From: Kaistella carnis
GTDB taxonomy: Bacteria > Bacteroidota > Bacteroidia > Flavobacteriales > Weeksellaceae
Length of the DNA stretch: 64,000 bases
Reading direction: 5' to 3'
NCBI RefSeq assembly: GCF_003860585.1
Contig: NZ_CP034159.1
Location: 62,001-126,000 of the forward strand
Made by a program: the position numbers and the translations under genes. This document shows positions 45,509 to 55,319 of the stretch, in pieces; positions within the stretch are counted from its first letter, which is position 1; each line of letters starts with the position of its first letter. The notes under the pieces are model-generated. The model was not told the DNA's origin. It saw nothing but the letters and a program-made list of their open reading frames with translations, and searched no databases.

Positions 45509-47116
45509 TTATTGTTTTATGATTTTTTCAACGTAATGATTTTGATCTGTTTTAACCTTTAAAAAGTAGATCCCTTTTGGAAAACCTTCCATCGTATTTG
45601 TCTTTTCATTTTTTAAAGACTTAATCATTCTTCCTAGCGAATCATACAGTTCCAAAGATTCAGTTTTTTCATCGGTTTTAATGGTGAATTCTCTAATCAC
45701 AGGATTTGGATAGATTTGAAGTTTAGATTTTGGTCCATTTTCCGCCGTAGACAAAGCTGCGTTATTCAGCGTTTTTTCAAAGTTCAGAATTCCATACCCC
45801 ATTTGATCGGTATGGTTCGGAAATAAAGACGAATTCTGCCGAAGTAAATCGCGCACTTGCGACAATGTTTTGGTAGGAATTGCCTGCAGTAAACATGCAA
45901 CGCCGCCTGCCGCTAAAGGAGTTGCAAAAGAGGTTCCGCTTCCGGAGGTCACGGCATTATTGTAGCCCATATAGGTGTTTGTTGCACGTGCGCTCGCATC
46001 GGGTTTTACCAGCCCCACCGCATTCGGACCGTAAGAAGAAAAAGAAGAACTGGAACCGGTTACGGTTACGCCTCCTATGGTGAATACTTTTTCATTATCT
46101 GCCGGAGCGATGATATAGTGCCAGGGTTTTTGGGCTTCATTTCCGGCTGCTGCCAAGACGAAAATTCCTTTTTCTGCCGCTATTTGAGAAGTGCGGGAAA
46201 TAAATGAAGTGGTTCCGTTCATATCTGCATAAACCAAATCATAGCGCGGATCATCAAATTCATAATATCCTAAAGAAGTGCTGATGATATCGGCGCCTTT
46301 TCGATCTGCTTCTTCCGCTGCTTCGGTCCAGTAAAGTTGCTCTTCCGGAATTTCATTGTCGGCGTCTTCAGTAGCATAAAGATAAAAATCTGCATCGGGT
46401 GCCGTCCCTACAAAACTGTTTTCAACATATGCTGCAATTACCCCTAAACAGTAGGAACCATGATTATTAAGAGAAGTATTATAGATGTCTGTACTTTTAT
46501 TAATGAAATTATAGCCTCCTTTAATTTGACCGTTATTACGTATTCTGGCGTATACAGAACCTGTATTCACTCGTGGAAATCCTGTGTCAATCACGGCAAT
46601 GGTTATTCCTGCACCAGTGTATCCGGCAACATGCAAAGGCCGCAAATTTACCTGATTGATCTGGGCTAAAGCATCACCATAATTGAAATCGGTTTTACCA
46701 ACAGAATTATTGAATTCTTCAAATTTATTTATTTTTCTAAGTGCAGATTTTCCGCCATTCGGATGTTTAATAAAACGCTCCACCGATTGCACGTAAGGCT
46801 TAGATTCTAAATCGGAAATCTGCTCAGGGGTCGCGTTTACGGCTACGCCATTCATCCATTTTGAATAATCATTAACCGTAAATCCGAGGTTTCTGATGTT
46901 TTGGATATAACTTGGCTCAATAGGAGCATCCTGATCATTAAGCGCAATTCCCAAACGGGTTCTGCGGTCCAGTGATTTTTGAGAAAGCTCACTCAAAGGA
47001 TTGGCATAGAAAGCAGCTTTATTCGGTTTGTCTTTAAAATAAACAAAAACAAATTCTGTCTGCGCATTTGCAAAGAGAAAAAATACCAATATAAAAAGGG
47101 ATAAAATCTTTTTCAT
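45509..47116 (-). CDS. Subtilisin-family (S8) serine peptidase with T9SS sorting domain
   Basis: The start at 47116 gives a signal peptide (KKILSLFILVFFLFANAQ); 535 residues. The catalytic triad is in ITIAVIDTGFP (Asp), LNNHGSYCLGVIAAY (His) and TSGSGTSFATPLAAGG (Ser), with the oxyanion Asn in LAAAGNEAQ. The last ~75 residues form a type A T9SS C-terminal domain (LQIYPNPVIREFTIK, GIYFLKVKT). It is therefore secreted to the surface or medium. An N-terminal prodomain (YVQSVERF) precedes the catalytic part. Confidence 0.94.
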   Translation of the reverse strand: MKKILSLFILVFFLFANAQTEFVFVYFKDKPNKAAFYANPLSELSQKSLDRRTRLGIALNDQDAPIEPSYIQNIRNLGFTVNDYSKWMNGVAVNATPEQISDLESKPYVQSVERFIKHPNGGKSALRKINKFEEFNNSVGKTDFNYGDALAQINQVNLRPLHVAGYTGAGITIAVIDTGFPRVNTGSVYARIRNNGQIKGGYNFINKSTDIYNTSLNNHGSYCLGVIAAYVENSFVGTAPDADFYLYATEDADNEIPEEQLYWTEAAEEADRKGADIISTSLGYYEFDDPRYDLVYADMNGTTSFISRTSQIAAEKGIFVLAAAGNEAQKPWHYIIAPADNEKVFTIGGVTVTGSSSSFSSYGPNAVGLVKPDASARATNTYMGYNNAVTSGSGTSFATPLAAGGVACLLQAIPTKTLSQVRDLLRQNSSLFPNHTDQMGYGILNFEKTLNNAALSTAENGPKSKLQIYPNPVIREFTIKTDEKTESLELYDSLGRMIKSLKNEKTNTMEGFPKGIYFLKVKTDQNHYVEKIIKQ

Positions 47117-47137
47117 TTCGAAATTATTAAAGTGTAA

Positions 47138-47145
47138 CAAAAATA
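47138..47145 (-). promoter_or_regulatory. -7 box of the subtilase gene
   Basis: TATTTTTG on the minus strand matches TAnnTTTG, 21 bases before the ATG at 47116. Confidence 0.5.
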
Positions 47146-47364
47146 CTAAAATGTTATGTTTTATAATCTTAATATAATAAATATTTACGATATTTATTGT
47201 GCTGCAGTTTATATTTTAAGAAAGTAATTTTTTATGCTGATCGCTTTGAACTAATGGTTTTTGATACCAAGTTTGCTTTTTGACCAAGTTGATAGAGATT
47301 AGATTTTGATGAGTAAAATAAAAACATTCATGCTGTTTTAATTTTTTAAAAAACTTAATTTTAG

Positions 47365-47372
47365 TAAATTTG
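47365..47372 (+). promoter_or_regulatory. -7 box of the DegT aminotransferase gene
   Basis: TAAATTTG matches TAnnTTTG, 14 bases before the ATG at 47387. Confidence 0.5.
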
Positions 47373-47386
47373 AACAAATATTTTTT

Positions 47387-48547
47387 ATGAAAAAGATTCA
47401 AATGGTTGACCTGCAAAGTCAATATTATAAAATAAAAGCTGATGTTGACAATGGGATCCTTAATGTGTTAAACCAAGCAGCATTCATTAATGGTCCGGAA
47501 GTAAAATCATTCCAGTCCGAATTAGAAACTTATTTAGATGTAAAACATGTGATTCCCTGTGCAAACGGTACTGATGCGCTTCAGATCGCATTGATGGCTT
47601 TGGGGCTAAAGGAAGGTGATGAGGTTATTACCGCCGATTTTACTTTTGCAGCAACGGTTGAAGTTATTCATTTATTAAAATTAAAATCGGTTTTAGTAGA
47701 TGTTGATTATGATACCTTCACCATGGATACTGAAAAACTGAAAGCTGCGATTACGCCAAAAACAAAAGCCATCATTCCGGTTCATCTGTTTGGCCAATGT
47801 GCAAATATGGAAGAAATTCTAAATATAGCAAAAGAGCATAACCTATATGTCATCGAAGATAACGCACAGGCAATTGGTTCTGAATTTACTTTTTCTGATG
47901 GAAGCGTAAAAAAATCCGGGACAATGGGAATTATTGGAACGACTTCATTTTTCCCTTCTAAAAATTTGGGTTGTTATGGAGATGGTGGAGCCATTTTTAC
48001 CCAAGATGATAACCTTGCACACAAAATAAGAGGAATTGTAAACCACGGAATGTATGAGAGATATTACCACGATGAGGTAGGTGTAAATTCCCGGTTAGAC
48101 AGTATTCAGGCCACCGTTTTGAGAAAAAAATTGCCACTCCTTGATACGTATAATGAAGCAAGACGAAAAGCAGCTGATTACTACGATGAAGCATTTGCGG
48201 GGTGTGCAGAAATTTTAACGCCGAAAAGAGCCGAATATTCCACGCATGTTTTTCATCAATATACCTTAAGAATAACGAACGGTCAGAGAAATGAATTACA
48301 GCAATTCTTAACGGAAAAGGAAATTCCTGCCATGATTTATTATCCCGTGGCTTTGAGAAAACAAAAAGCCTATTTCCAAGATAGTAACGATGCTGATTTT
48401 GTAAATACGGACAAACTTTTAGGAGAAGTTATTTCATTGCCAATGCATACAGAATTAGATGATGAGCAGTTGAAATACATCTCGGATGCGGTTCTTGAAT
48501 TCATGGCAAAATCGAAGAGCCCCGAAGTTTCAGATCAACAAACCTAA
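47387..48547 (+). CDS. DegT/DnrJ/EryC1/StrS-family sugar aminotransferase
   Basis: A 386-residue PLP enzyme. Family motifs: VDLQSQYYKIKADVD, CANGTDALQIALMALG, DFTFAATVEVIHLL, VIEDNAQAIGSEF, and FFPSKNLGCYGDGGAI with the PLP lysine. It transaminates a keto sugar nucleotide for surface polysaccharide, similar to WbpE-type enzymes, but the exact sugar cannot be told. It is followed by a broken small membrane-protein gene and galE, a sugar-nucleotide group. Confidence 0.9.
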   Translation: MKKIQMVDLQSQYYKIKADVDNGILNVLNQAAFINGPEVKSFQSELETYLDVKHVIPCANGTDALQIALMALGLKEGDEVITADFTFAATVEVIHLLKLKSVLVDVDYDTFTMDTEKLKAAITPKTKAIIPVHLFGQCANMEEILNIAKEHNLYVIEDNAQAIGSEFTFSDGSVKKSGTMGIIGTTSFFPSKNLGCYGDGGAIFTQDDNLAHKIRGIVNHGMYERYYHDEVGVNSRLDSIQATVLRKKLPLLDTYNEARRKAADYYDEAFAGCAEILTPKRAEYSTHVFHQYTLRITNGQRNELQQFLTEKEIPAMIYYPVALRKQKAYFQDSNDADFVNTDKLLGEVISLPMHTELDDEQLKYISDAVLEFMAKSKSPEVSDQQT

Positions 48548-48549
48548 AT

Positions 48550-48864
48550 ATGAATGAGCCCCAAAATGATTACTTAAATTCTAAACGAAAATCAAATAAG
48601 ACAAAACATATAGTTTTAAGAGCTGGACTTTTAGTGATTACGCTTTTATTAATGATCATTAGGTCAGCTTACACGGGAAATGGATGGTGAGTCTTAATGA
48701 GCTTGATCTTAGGTTTTGGATTGGCGATCATTTGGTTCCTTTTTATATTAATTGAAACTTTTATTTTGTACTCCAAAAAGAAAGCGGATTTAGCGAAAAT
48801 CAATATCATTATGTTGGGCGTTTTTATTTTCTCAGCAGTAGTGATATTTTTTTATTTACAATAA
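48550..48864 (+). pseudogene. Small two-helix membrane protein gene with in-frame TGA
   Basis: From ATG 48550 the frame reads a polar start (NEPQNDYLNSKRK), a hydrophobic helix (RAGLLVITLLLMII), then NGW followed by TGA 48688-48690. The same frame continues VLMSLILGFGLAIIWFLF and IMLGVFIFSAVVIFFYL to TAA 48862-48864. A TGG-to-TGA change would explain it. The downstream part could restart at ATG 48697. Total 105 codons. No family is recognised. Confidence 0.65.
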
Positions 48865-48916
48865 ATAAGCTGCAGAAAATTCGCCTCATATCTTATCAAT
48901 AAGCAATTTTAAAAAA

Positions 48917-49933
48917 ATGACAATACTCGTTACCGGCGGTCTCGGTTACATTGGTTCTCACACGGTTGTAGAACTTTTACAAAATAATTTTCAAGTCATC
49001 ATTGTTGATGATATGTCAAATTCTGAAAAATTTATTCTCGATAACATTGAGAAAGTCGCTGGAAAGAGACCTGTTTTTTTTCCTTTCGATTTAAAGAGAA
49101 AAGAATTGCTTTCCCAGGTTTTCGATGCATATGAAATCGATGGCTGTATCAATTTCGCGGCCTATAAAGCAGTGGGAGAGAGTCAGGAAAAACCTTTGGA
49201 TTATTATGAAAATAATTTGTTTTCTCTGATTAATATTCTTCAGGAATTTAAAGCGAGAAATATTAGTAATTTCATTTTCAGTTCCTCCTGTACCGTTTAC
49301 GGTCAAGCAGATCAACAGCCGATTGACGAAAATACACCATTGAAAATGCCGGAATCATCGTACGGAAAAACCAAGCAAATGGGCGAGGAGATTCTGAAAG
49401 ATTTTGCGACGGCGTATCAAAAGAAAGTTTCTTTGCTTCGATATTTTAATCCGATCGGTTCTCATCCAACGGCACTTTTGGGAGAATTGCCGCTTGGTAT
49501 TCCCAATAATTTGGTTCCTTATGTCACTCAAACTGCTGCGGGAATTCGTGAAAAACTGTCGATATTCGGAAACGATTATCCAACGGAAGATGGAACTGCA
49601 ATCCGTGATTATATTTATGTGGTCGATTTAGCGAAAGCGCACGTAAAAGCTTTGCAAAAATTAATGGCCGATCCTGCAGAAACTGTGATCGATACGTATA
49701 ACTTGGGAACTGGAAAGGGTTCATCTGTTTTAGAAGTGGTACAAGCTTTTGAATCAGCAAATGAGGTGAAAGTTCCTTATCAGATCTGCGAAAGAAGAGC
49801 GGGTGATATTACCATCGCTTACGCCAATGCCGATAAAGCAGAAAGAGAACTGGGCTGGAAAGCTGAAACTTCTTTGGAAGAAGCTTTACGTACGACCTGG
49901 GAATGGCAGAAATATTTGGAAAGTAGAAAATAA
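48917..49933 (+). CDS. galE: UDP-glucose 4-epimerase
   Basis: A 338-residue SDR enzyme interconverting UDP-glucose and UDP-galactose. The NAD site is VTGGLGYIGSHT, the catalytic region is FSSSCTVYG and YGKTKQMGE (Tyr and Lys), and RYFNPIGSH, GTAIRDYIYVVDLAKAH and YNLGTGKGSSVLE follow as in GalE. The length is normal. It probably supplies sugars for surface polysaccharide together with the DegT enzyme upstream. Confidence 0.95.
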   Translation: MTILVTGGLGYIGSHTVVELLQNNFQVIIVDDMSNSEKFILDNIEKVAGKRPVFFPFDLKRKELLSQVFDAYEIDGCINFAAYKAVGESQEKPLDYYENNLFSLINILQEFKARNISNFIFSSSCTVYGQADQQPIDENTPLKMPESSYGKTKQMGEEILKDFATAYQKKVSLLRYFNPIGSHPTALLGELPLGIPNNLVPYVTQTAAGIREKLSIFGNDYPTEDGTAIRDYIYVVDLAKAHVKALQKLMADPAETVIDTYNLGTGKGSSVLEVVQAFESANEVKVPYQICERRAGDITIAYANADKAERELGWKAETSLEEALRTTWEWQKYLESRK

Positions 49934-49953
49934 CAAGTGGTAACTAATATAAA

Positions 49954-49986
49954 AAAATCCTGAAAAAATAAATTTCAGGATTTTTT
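49954..49986. terminator. Bidirectional terminator between galE and the receptor gene
   Basis: AAATCCTGAAA pairs with TTTCAGGATTT, with A and T runs on the two sides, between convergent genes. Confidence 0.8.
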
Positions 49987-50022
49987 AGTTTTTGATATTC
50001 AATATTAAACATCAAGCATTTT

Positions 50023-52545
50023 TTACATTGGTGGACCTTGATCGTCTCCTCCAGCATCATTGGCATTGATGTCTTTTTTACGTTTCGGTGCATCTACTTT
50101 TTCACCTTGTTTAAATCGGTAAGTTAGAGAAACATTAAAACTTCTTGGACTCCAACGCATATAAGAATCTCTTTCATAACCGGGACCGAAACTCGTTGTG
50201 TTTCTACCTCTTGTTCCTAAGATATCCTGAATATTAAATGCGATTGTTCCATTGTTATTCCAAATGGTTTTATTAGCTCCGAAATTTAAAACATACATGT
50301 CTTTACTTTCACTGGAAGCGGTTTTTTGTCCTCCACGATAGAATCCTTGCAACTGCATGTTCAAGGTTTTATCGATCTTGAAACTGTTGGTTAATCTAAT
50401 TCTTGTAGAAAAACCTGAACCATCAAAAGAAAGCGGCGTTTGCATTCTGTTCGGGTCAAAATAAGAACCTTCCGATTTGTAACCAAAAAGATCTGCACTT
50501 GCCATAATTTTATACCAAGGCAAAAGATCGGCAGTCACATTTAAATCTAAACCATAGCTTGTTTCATTTCCTACATTATAAGGACTTGTAACTAAAACAT
50601 CTGAACCAATGGATTGACTTAACAATACAAATTTTACATCATCTTTTGTTTTTCTGTAATACAAAGTTGGATTAATGGTGAATTTTTTCTTCTGAATGGC
50701 ATATCCTAATTCAAATGAATCAATGTATGACGGATTTAGATCTTCATTACCACGGAACAAATTCTGACGGTTGGCCAGTGAAGTCGGGTAAGGAATCAAG
50801 AACCAAGAACGTGGTCTGTTAATTCTTCGGGAATAATTTAATAGTAATTGATTATTGTTACTTCCTAAATCATAACTAAGGAAAACACTCGGGAAAAATC
50901 CTGTATAATCTTTCTTTTTATTTGAAGTATTTCCACTTAAACTTTCGTACTCAATATTAATTTGAGAATTTTCTGCTCTTAATCCTAATTGGTACCCTAA
51001 CTTATTAAATTTACTTTTGAATTGAACATAACCTGCGTTGATGGTTTCATCATAAACGGTATTTCCACTGTATGCATTTACGATTCCGTAGTTTAAGTTG
51101 GCATCAGTTTCACGATTTAGGAAATCGTAATCATTTACGTTGTTATCAATTCTGTAGCCTGCTTCAAATTTTGAGATTTCTCCAATCGGCAATTCATAAT
51201 CAATCTTACCAATCAAAGATTTATTAATGGTATGATTGTCTCCTAAACTTCCGTACTGAAAAACGGACTGGTCATATTCTTTCGAATCTTCTACGGATTC
51301 GTTATCACTTTTCTGTAAACTTAAGGAAAGATAAATATTGTGTCCCTTATCATTAAACTTATGATCTAAACCAATATCTCCTTGTAAAGAAAGGTTAGAA
51401 CTGTTTCCTAAGGCCGTTGTTTGTGAATAACTGTTTAAGATTCTGGAAGCATTATAATTAAAGTTATCTACCGTATTATTGCTCGTATTAGAGAAGCTTC
51501 TAACCATCCCGGAAAGGTTGAACGATGTTTTCTCTGTCAAATCAACGGCGAAACCTGCGGTCGCATTGTAATTATTGCTTTCACTTTTATTATTAGAATT
51601 TTGCTCAAAGTATCTGGTAGTTGCAAGTGTAGTGGTATCAAAGAATCGCGTATCGCTATCGCTTTTTCCTTCTCCTTTACGGTAACCACCACCACCATTC
51701 AGAAACCACGTCCAGCTTCCTTTTTTCCAACTTAAATTCGTATTTAAACTCGTGCTTGGTAAATATCCTAAACTTCCGGTAACGCTACCGTTGAAGCCCA
51801 TTCCTTTGGTTTTCTTTAAAATAATATTTAAAATACCCGCAGTTCCGCTGGCTTCAAATTTTGAAGAAGGGTTGGTAATAACCTCAATTCGTTCAATTTG
51901 ATCTGCCGGGATGGATTGTAAGCCACCTGGACCACTATCGATTCCAAGCAGAGCAGAGGGTTTTCCGTTAATCAGGAATTTTACGTTTGAGTTTCCTCTC
52001 ATAGAGACCGTACCATCGGTATCTACATCTACAGAAGGAACATTAGATAAAACATCTTGCAAATTACCACCTTTACTAAGAATGTCAGTAGAAGGATCGT
52101 AAACTTTCTTGTCAAGTTCTACACGGTACGGTTTCACTGCCTGAGCAGTAATCGTTACGCCTTGTATATCCTGCGTTTTTCCGTCAGTTAAAGAACCTTC
52201 AGATTCTACAGTGAAATTACCCAAATTAGCTGCGCCGGAAATCTGCTTGTTCAAAGTTGATTTCTTATAGTCAATAGCTTCAATGATGATATCGTAGTTT
52301 CCGGGAACAAGATCAAGTTTATATTGTCCTTTTTCGTCACTTAATGCAGCATCACTATAAAGTTTATTTGCCTTGTTACTAAAGGTTACAGAAGCGTAAG
52401 GAACAGCGTTATTCTGCTTATCGACAATGGTTCCGCTGATGTTAACTTTCTGCTGGGCAAATGCAAAACTTGCAGCACCCAAAACGAAAGTAAGAGCTAA
52501 AGTTCGTTTTTTAATAATTGATGAAATCTCAATTTTGTTCGTCAT
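50023..52545 (-). CDS. Outer-membrane beta-barrel receptor (TonB-dependent-receptor-like)
   Basis: An 840-residue outer-membrane protein with a signal peptide (LALTFVLGAASFAFAQ). A carboxypeptidase-regulatory beta domain (VNISGTIVDKQNNAVPYASV) comes first, then a plug domain (KGGNLQDVLSNVPSVDVD, LLGIDSGPGGLQSIPADQ), then a long barrel of the OMP_b-brl_3 type. The last ~35 residues are charged (KQGEKVDAPKRKKDIN). The substrate is unknown. This type often imports peptides, metals or sugars, and no SusD partner is adjacent. Confidence 0.9.
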   Translation of the reverse strand: MTNKIEISSIIKKRTLALTFVLGAASFAFAQQKVNISGTIVDKQNNAVPYASVTFSNKANKLYSDAALSDEKGQYKLDLVPGNYDIIIEAIDYKKSTLNKQISGAANLGNFTVESEGSLTDGKTQDIQGVTITAQAVKPYRVELDKKVYDPSTDILSKGGNLQDVLSNVPSVDVDTDGTVSMRGNSNVKFLINGKPSALLGIDSGPGGLQSIPADQIERIEVITNPSSKFEASGTAGILNIILKKTKGMGFNGSVTGSLGYLPSTSLNTNLSWKKGSWTWFLNGGGGYRKGEGKSDSDTRFFDTTTLATTRYFEQNSNNKSESNNYNATAGFAVDLTEKTSFNLSGMVRSFSNTSNNTVDNFNYNASRILNSYSQTTALGNSSNLSLQGDIGLDHKFNDKGHNIYLSLSLQKSDNESVEDSKEYDQSVFQYGSLGDNHTINKSLIGKIDYELPIGEISKFEAGYRIDNNVNDYDFLNRETDANLNYGIVNAYSGNTVYDETINAGYVQFKSKFNKLGYQLGLRAENSQINIEYESLSGNTSNKKKDYTGFFPSVFLSYDLGSNNNQLLLNYSRRINRPRSWFLIPYPTSLANRQNLFRGNEDLNPSYIDSFELGYAIQKKKFTINPTLYYRKTKDDVKFVLLSQSIGSDVLVTSPYNVGNETSYGLDLNVTADLLPWYKIMASADLFGYKSEGSYFDPNRMQTPLSFDGSGFSTRIRLTNSFKIDKTLNMQLQGFYRGGQKTASSESKDMYVLNFGANKTIWNNNGTIAFNIQDILGTRGRNTTSFGPGYERDSYMRWSPRSFNVSLTYRFKQGEKVDAPKRKKDINANDAGGDDQGPPM

Positions 52546-52660
52546 AATTTTAGTTTAAACTATACTGATTGCTTTTTATTACAAAAGTTAAATTAAATGT
52601 CTGTTTATATTTTTTAAAAAATCCTCGACTCCGCGGTCAAAAAATTAGCAAAATAATCTC

Positions 52661-53698
52661 TTATTTTATATTTTTAGAATTCAGCCAATCCTGATATTCC
52701 TTCGCATTCACAGCATGTTCTGCTGCACTTGCTGTAAATTTATGGAATCCAAATCGCGCTGGATCTGCACACATATAGATAAAATCGTTCTTTTGTGCAT
52801 TTAAAACAGCGTCAACCGAATTTTTATCAACCATACAGATTGGTCCTGGCGGAATTCCCGCTGAGAAATACGTGTTGTAGGGAGATGCTTCACGTAAATG
52901 TTTAAATAAGACCCGTCTTATCGGATCACCCTGAAAGTTGTTTGCTTTACTCACCGCATAAATTACGGTAGGGTCACTCTGCAGTTTCATGCCTTTTCGG
53001 TGACGGTTCAAATATAACCCTGCTACGGTTTTCATTTCATCGGGTTTGCCGCCGGTTTCTTTGTAAACTAGAGATGCCAAGGCATAAATTTGGTCTCTGC
53101 TGAGTCCTAAACTTTGCTCTTTTCCTTTTCGTTCGGCAGTCCAGAAAGCATTATATTGATCTTCAAATTTTTTAAAGAATTCCTCCGGCGTTACCGTCCA
53201 AAAGAAATTATAGGTATCGATGAAAAAATATTTTTTTAACTCTTCAGCATTGGTAAGTCCTTTCTGCGTGGCGATTTTATTTAAATCTGTAGCAAACCGT
53301 AAAGAATCGAGTTCTGTTTTTTTTGCGACTTTCCCAACCATTTGATAAACCGTAAAGAAATCTCCAATTCGAAATGTGTTTTCAGTTTGGTTACCGGCTT
53401 TAATCATATTAACAAGATCGGTGTTATTGGTTCCGGATTTAATTCGATATCTACCAGCTTGGAAAAAGCGGTCCATATTTTTACTCTTCGCTACCTGAGC
53501 AAACTGGTCTTTATTTTTAACATAAGGTGAAATGGAATCCAAAATAGAATTGAAATTGGCAGAGTGCGGAATTAAAATGTAACCTTCTTTAGCAACATTA
53601 TTTCCATAAAATTTCTTGTAATATTGATATCCAAAAAAACTTCCGACTGCAAAAATCAGAAGCACGATTACCAAAACAATTCCGAAGCCTTTTTTCAT
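52661..53698 (-). CDS. mltG: Endolytic transglycosylase MltG
   Basis: The start at 53698 gives 345 residues beginning KKGFGIVLVIVLLIFAVGSF, one membrane anchor; an upstream start in the same frame would run into dapF. The YceG domain has ALASLVYKETGG with the catalytic Glu, AGLYLNRHRKGMKLQSDPTV and YFSAGIPPGPI. It cuts nascent glycan strands and sets their length. It lies 17 bases after dapF, one operon. Confidence 0.93.
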   Translation of the reverse strand: MKKGFGIVLVIVLLIFAVGSFFGYQYYKKFYGNNVAKEGYILIPHSANFNSILDSISPYVKNKDQFAQVAKSKNMDRFFQAGRYRIKSGTNNTDLVNMIKAGNQTENTFRIGDFFTVYQMVGKVAKKTELDSLRFATDLNKIATQKGLTNAEELKKYFFIDTYNFFWTVTPEEFFKKFEDQYNAFWTAERKGKEQSLGLSRDQIYALASLVYKETGGKPDEMKTVAGLYLNRHRKGMKLQSDPTVIYAVSKANNFQGDPIRRVLFKHLREASPYNTYFSAGIPPGPICMVDKNSVDAVLNAQKNDFIYMCADPARFGFHKFTASAAEHAVNAKEYQDWLNSKNIK

Positions 53699-53715
53699 AT
53701 CTAAACGATAACTTT

Positions 53716-54492
53716 TTATAAACTGATTTTTCCTTTGAATACCTGTTTTGCAGGACCTTCTAACCAAATGTTTTTGAAAGAATCACCATCCTGTTCTGCG
53801 TAAACTTTTAGATTGCCACCCAGAACTTTTACCTTTACCGAAGGTTGATTTTTATCTTTCAGGAAAACCAATGCCGAGGCTGTTGCTCCAGTTCCACAAC
53901 TGAAAGTTTCATCTTCAACGCCCCGTTCATATGTTCTGATAAAGATTTCGTCTGCTGAGATTTCTTCCACAAAATTTACATTGATTCCTTCCTGACAATA
54001 AGACGCAGAATTTCTGATTTTGTTACCGTTTTCGAAAACTTTATAATCCTTTAACATTTGTACGAAAGTCACATAATGAGGTGAACCGGTATTCAACTCG
54101 AAATTTCCATCAATGGTTTTAATGGAATCCACGTCGATCATTTTCAATTTGATAATGCCGTTATTGATTTCCGCTTCGTGCAAACCATCGATTGCGGTAA
54201 AGGTTGTCTGATCTTCGAACATGTCCAGGAAATGAGCGAAGGCTACGAGACATCTTCCGCCGTTTCCGCACATGGTACTTTCGTTTCCGTCGGAGTTATA
54301 ATAAACCATTTTGAAATCAGCCGCTGGATCGTTTTCCAGTAAAATCAATCCATCGCCGCCGATGCCGAAGCGTCGGTCGCATAATGTTTCAATGATTCCT
54401 TTCTCTTTTGGAAACTGCAGATCGCGATTATCTATTATGACAAAATCATTTCCAGTTCCCTGATACTTAAAAAATTCAATGGTATTTTGCAT
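53716..54492 (-). CDS. dapF: Diaminopimelate epimerase
   Basis: A 258-residue enzyme converting LL- to meso-diaminopimelate for lysine and peptidoglycan. Both cysteine sites are seen: STMCGNGGRCLVAF and ETFSCGTGATASAL. FKYQGTGNDFVIIDN is the usual N-terminus. It is upstream of mltG, which links wall precursor and wall cutting. A -7 box lies 48 bases before the start. Confidence 0.95.
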   Translation of the reverse strand: MQNTIEFFKYQGTGNDFVIIDNRDLQFPKEKGIIETLCDRRFGIGGDGLILLENDPAADFKMVYYNSDGNESTMCGNGGRCLVAFAHFLDMFEDQTTFTAIDGLHEAEINNGIIKLKMIDVDSIKTIDGNFELNTGSPHYVTFVQMLKDYKVFENGNKIRNSASYCQEGINVNFVEEISADEIFIRTYERGVEDETFSCGTGATASALVFLKDKNQPSVKVKVLGGNLKVYAEQDGDSFKNIWLEGPAKQVFKGKISL

Positions 54493-54539
54493 AAAGAAAA
54501 GGTTTTTATCCCTTGTAATTTTGGGACTGCAAAGATACT

Positions 54540-54547
54540 TAAATCTT
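54540..54547 (-). promoter_or_regulatory. -7 box of the dapF-mltG operon
   Basis: TATCTTTG on the minus strand matches TAnnTTTG. Confidence 0.5.
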
Positions 54548-54690
54548 TATGATACTTTAAATGCACTAATAGTTTGTATCATTTACGTTGATGGAGTTGA
54601 TGGAGTTTTTTCCATTCAAAATAAATTTTGATTTTGAAGTCTCATCAACCGAGAACTATTTTTGAGATTAGATCTTTATCAGTAAATGAT

Positions 54691-55284
54691 TTACTGAGGA
54701 ATTAATTTGAATTTTCCTTCTTGCGAAATTTGGTAAGTTGTTATGGTCTTGATTGGTTCGTCATTCCTGTAATTCCAATCTTCAACTACTATTTTATTTT
54801 GATTGATAGAACTCGTTTTTCTAAATGCAGATTCAGCGATTTCATCGTAAGCGATATCTAACTGATCGATAATTTGATCATTTTCGCTAATATTCACGAG
54901 CGTCGTAAAGAGTTCATGCTCTCCTTGATAATAAGAAATCACCACCGATTGAAACTTTTCTGAAAAATGGAGTTGGTATTTTAAACGGCTATTTTGTATT
55001 TCAGGCTGATCTTTTTTAAATTGAATTTTCTTAAAAAATAAATCATTTTTAATTCCTAGGTTGTGATAGTTATCAAAATTGGTGGAATCTATCAGCGGAA
55101 AACTTTTGTTGGGGAGATCCGGAAACTTATTATTAATCGGATCATCAATATTTTTCTCTTTAATTACCGCAAGAGTATCTTTTACAATATTGGTTTCCTT
55201 AAAGGAATATTGGTTTTTTAAAGATTTTTCTTGACAACCTGTGGTAGAAAAAACAACTGCCAATATTAAAAGATAACGTTTCAT
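54691..55284 (-). CDS. Lipoprotein of unknown function
   Basis: A 197-residue lipoprotein (leader ending FSTTGCQEK). It contains a long polar region and beta-type segments; no domain is recognised. It is 35 bases after pnuC and probably co-transcribed with it. Confidence 0.7.
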   Translation of the reverse strand: MKRYLLILAVVFSTTGCQEKSLKNQYSFKETNIVKDTLAVIKEKNIDDPINNKFPDLPNKSFPLIDSTNFDNYHNLGIKNDLFFKKIQFKKDQPEIQNSRLKYQLHFSEKFQSVVISYYQGEHELFTTLVNISENDQIIDQLDIAYDEIAESAFRKTSSINQNKIVVEDWNYRNDEPIKTITTYQISQEGKFKLIPQ

Positions 55285-55319
55285 ATCTTGAAGTTTTTCA
55301 TTTTTAGCAGAAAGTTGGT

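Noticed and set aside
48688..48690. TGA as a selenocysteine codon
   Set aside because: The protein is a small membrane protein of no selenoprotein family, and a simple TGG-to-TGA change explains it.
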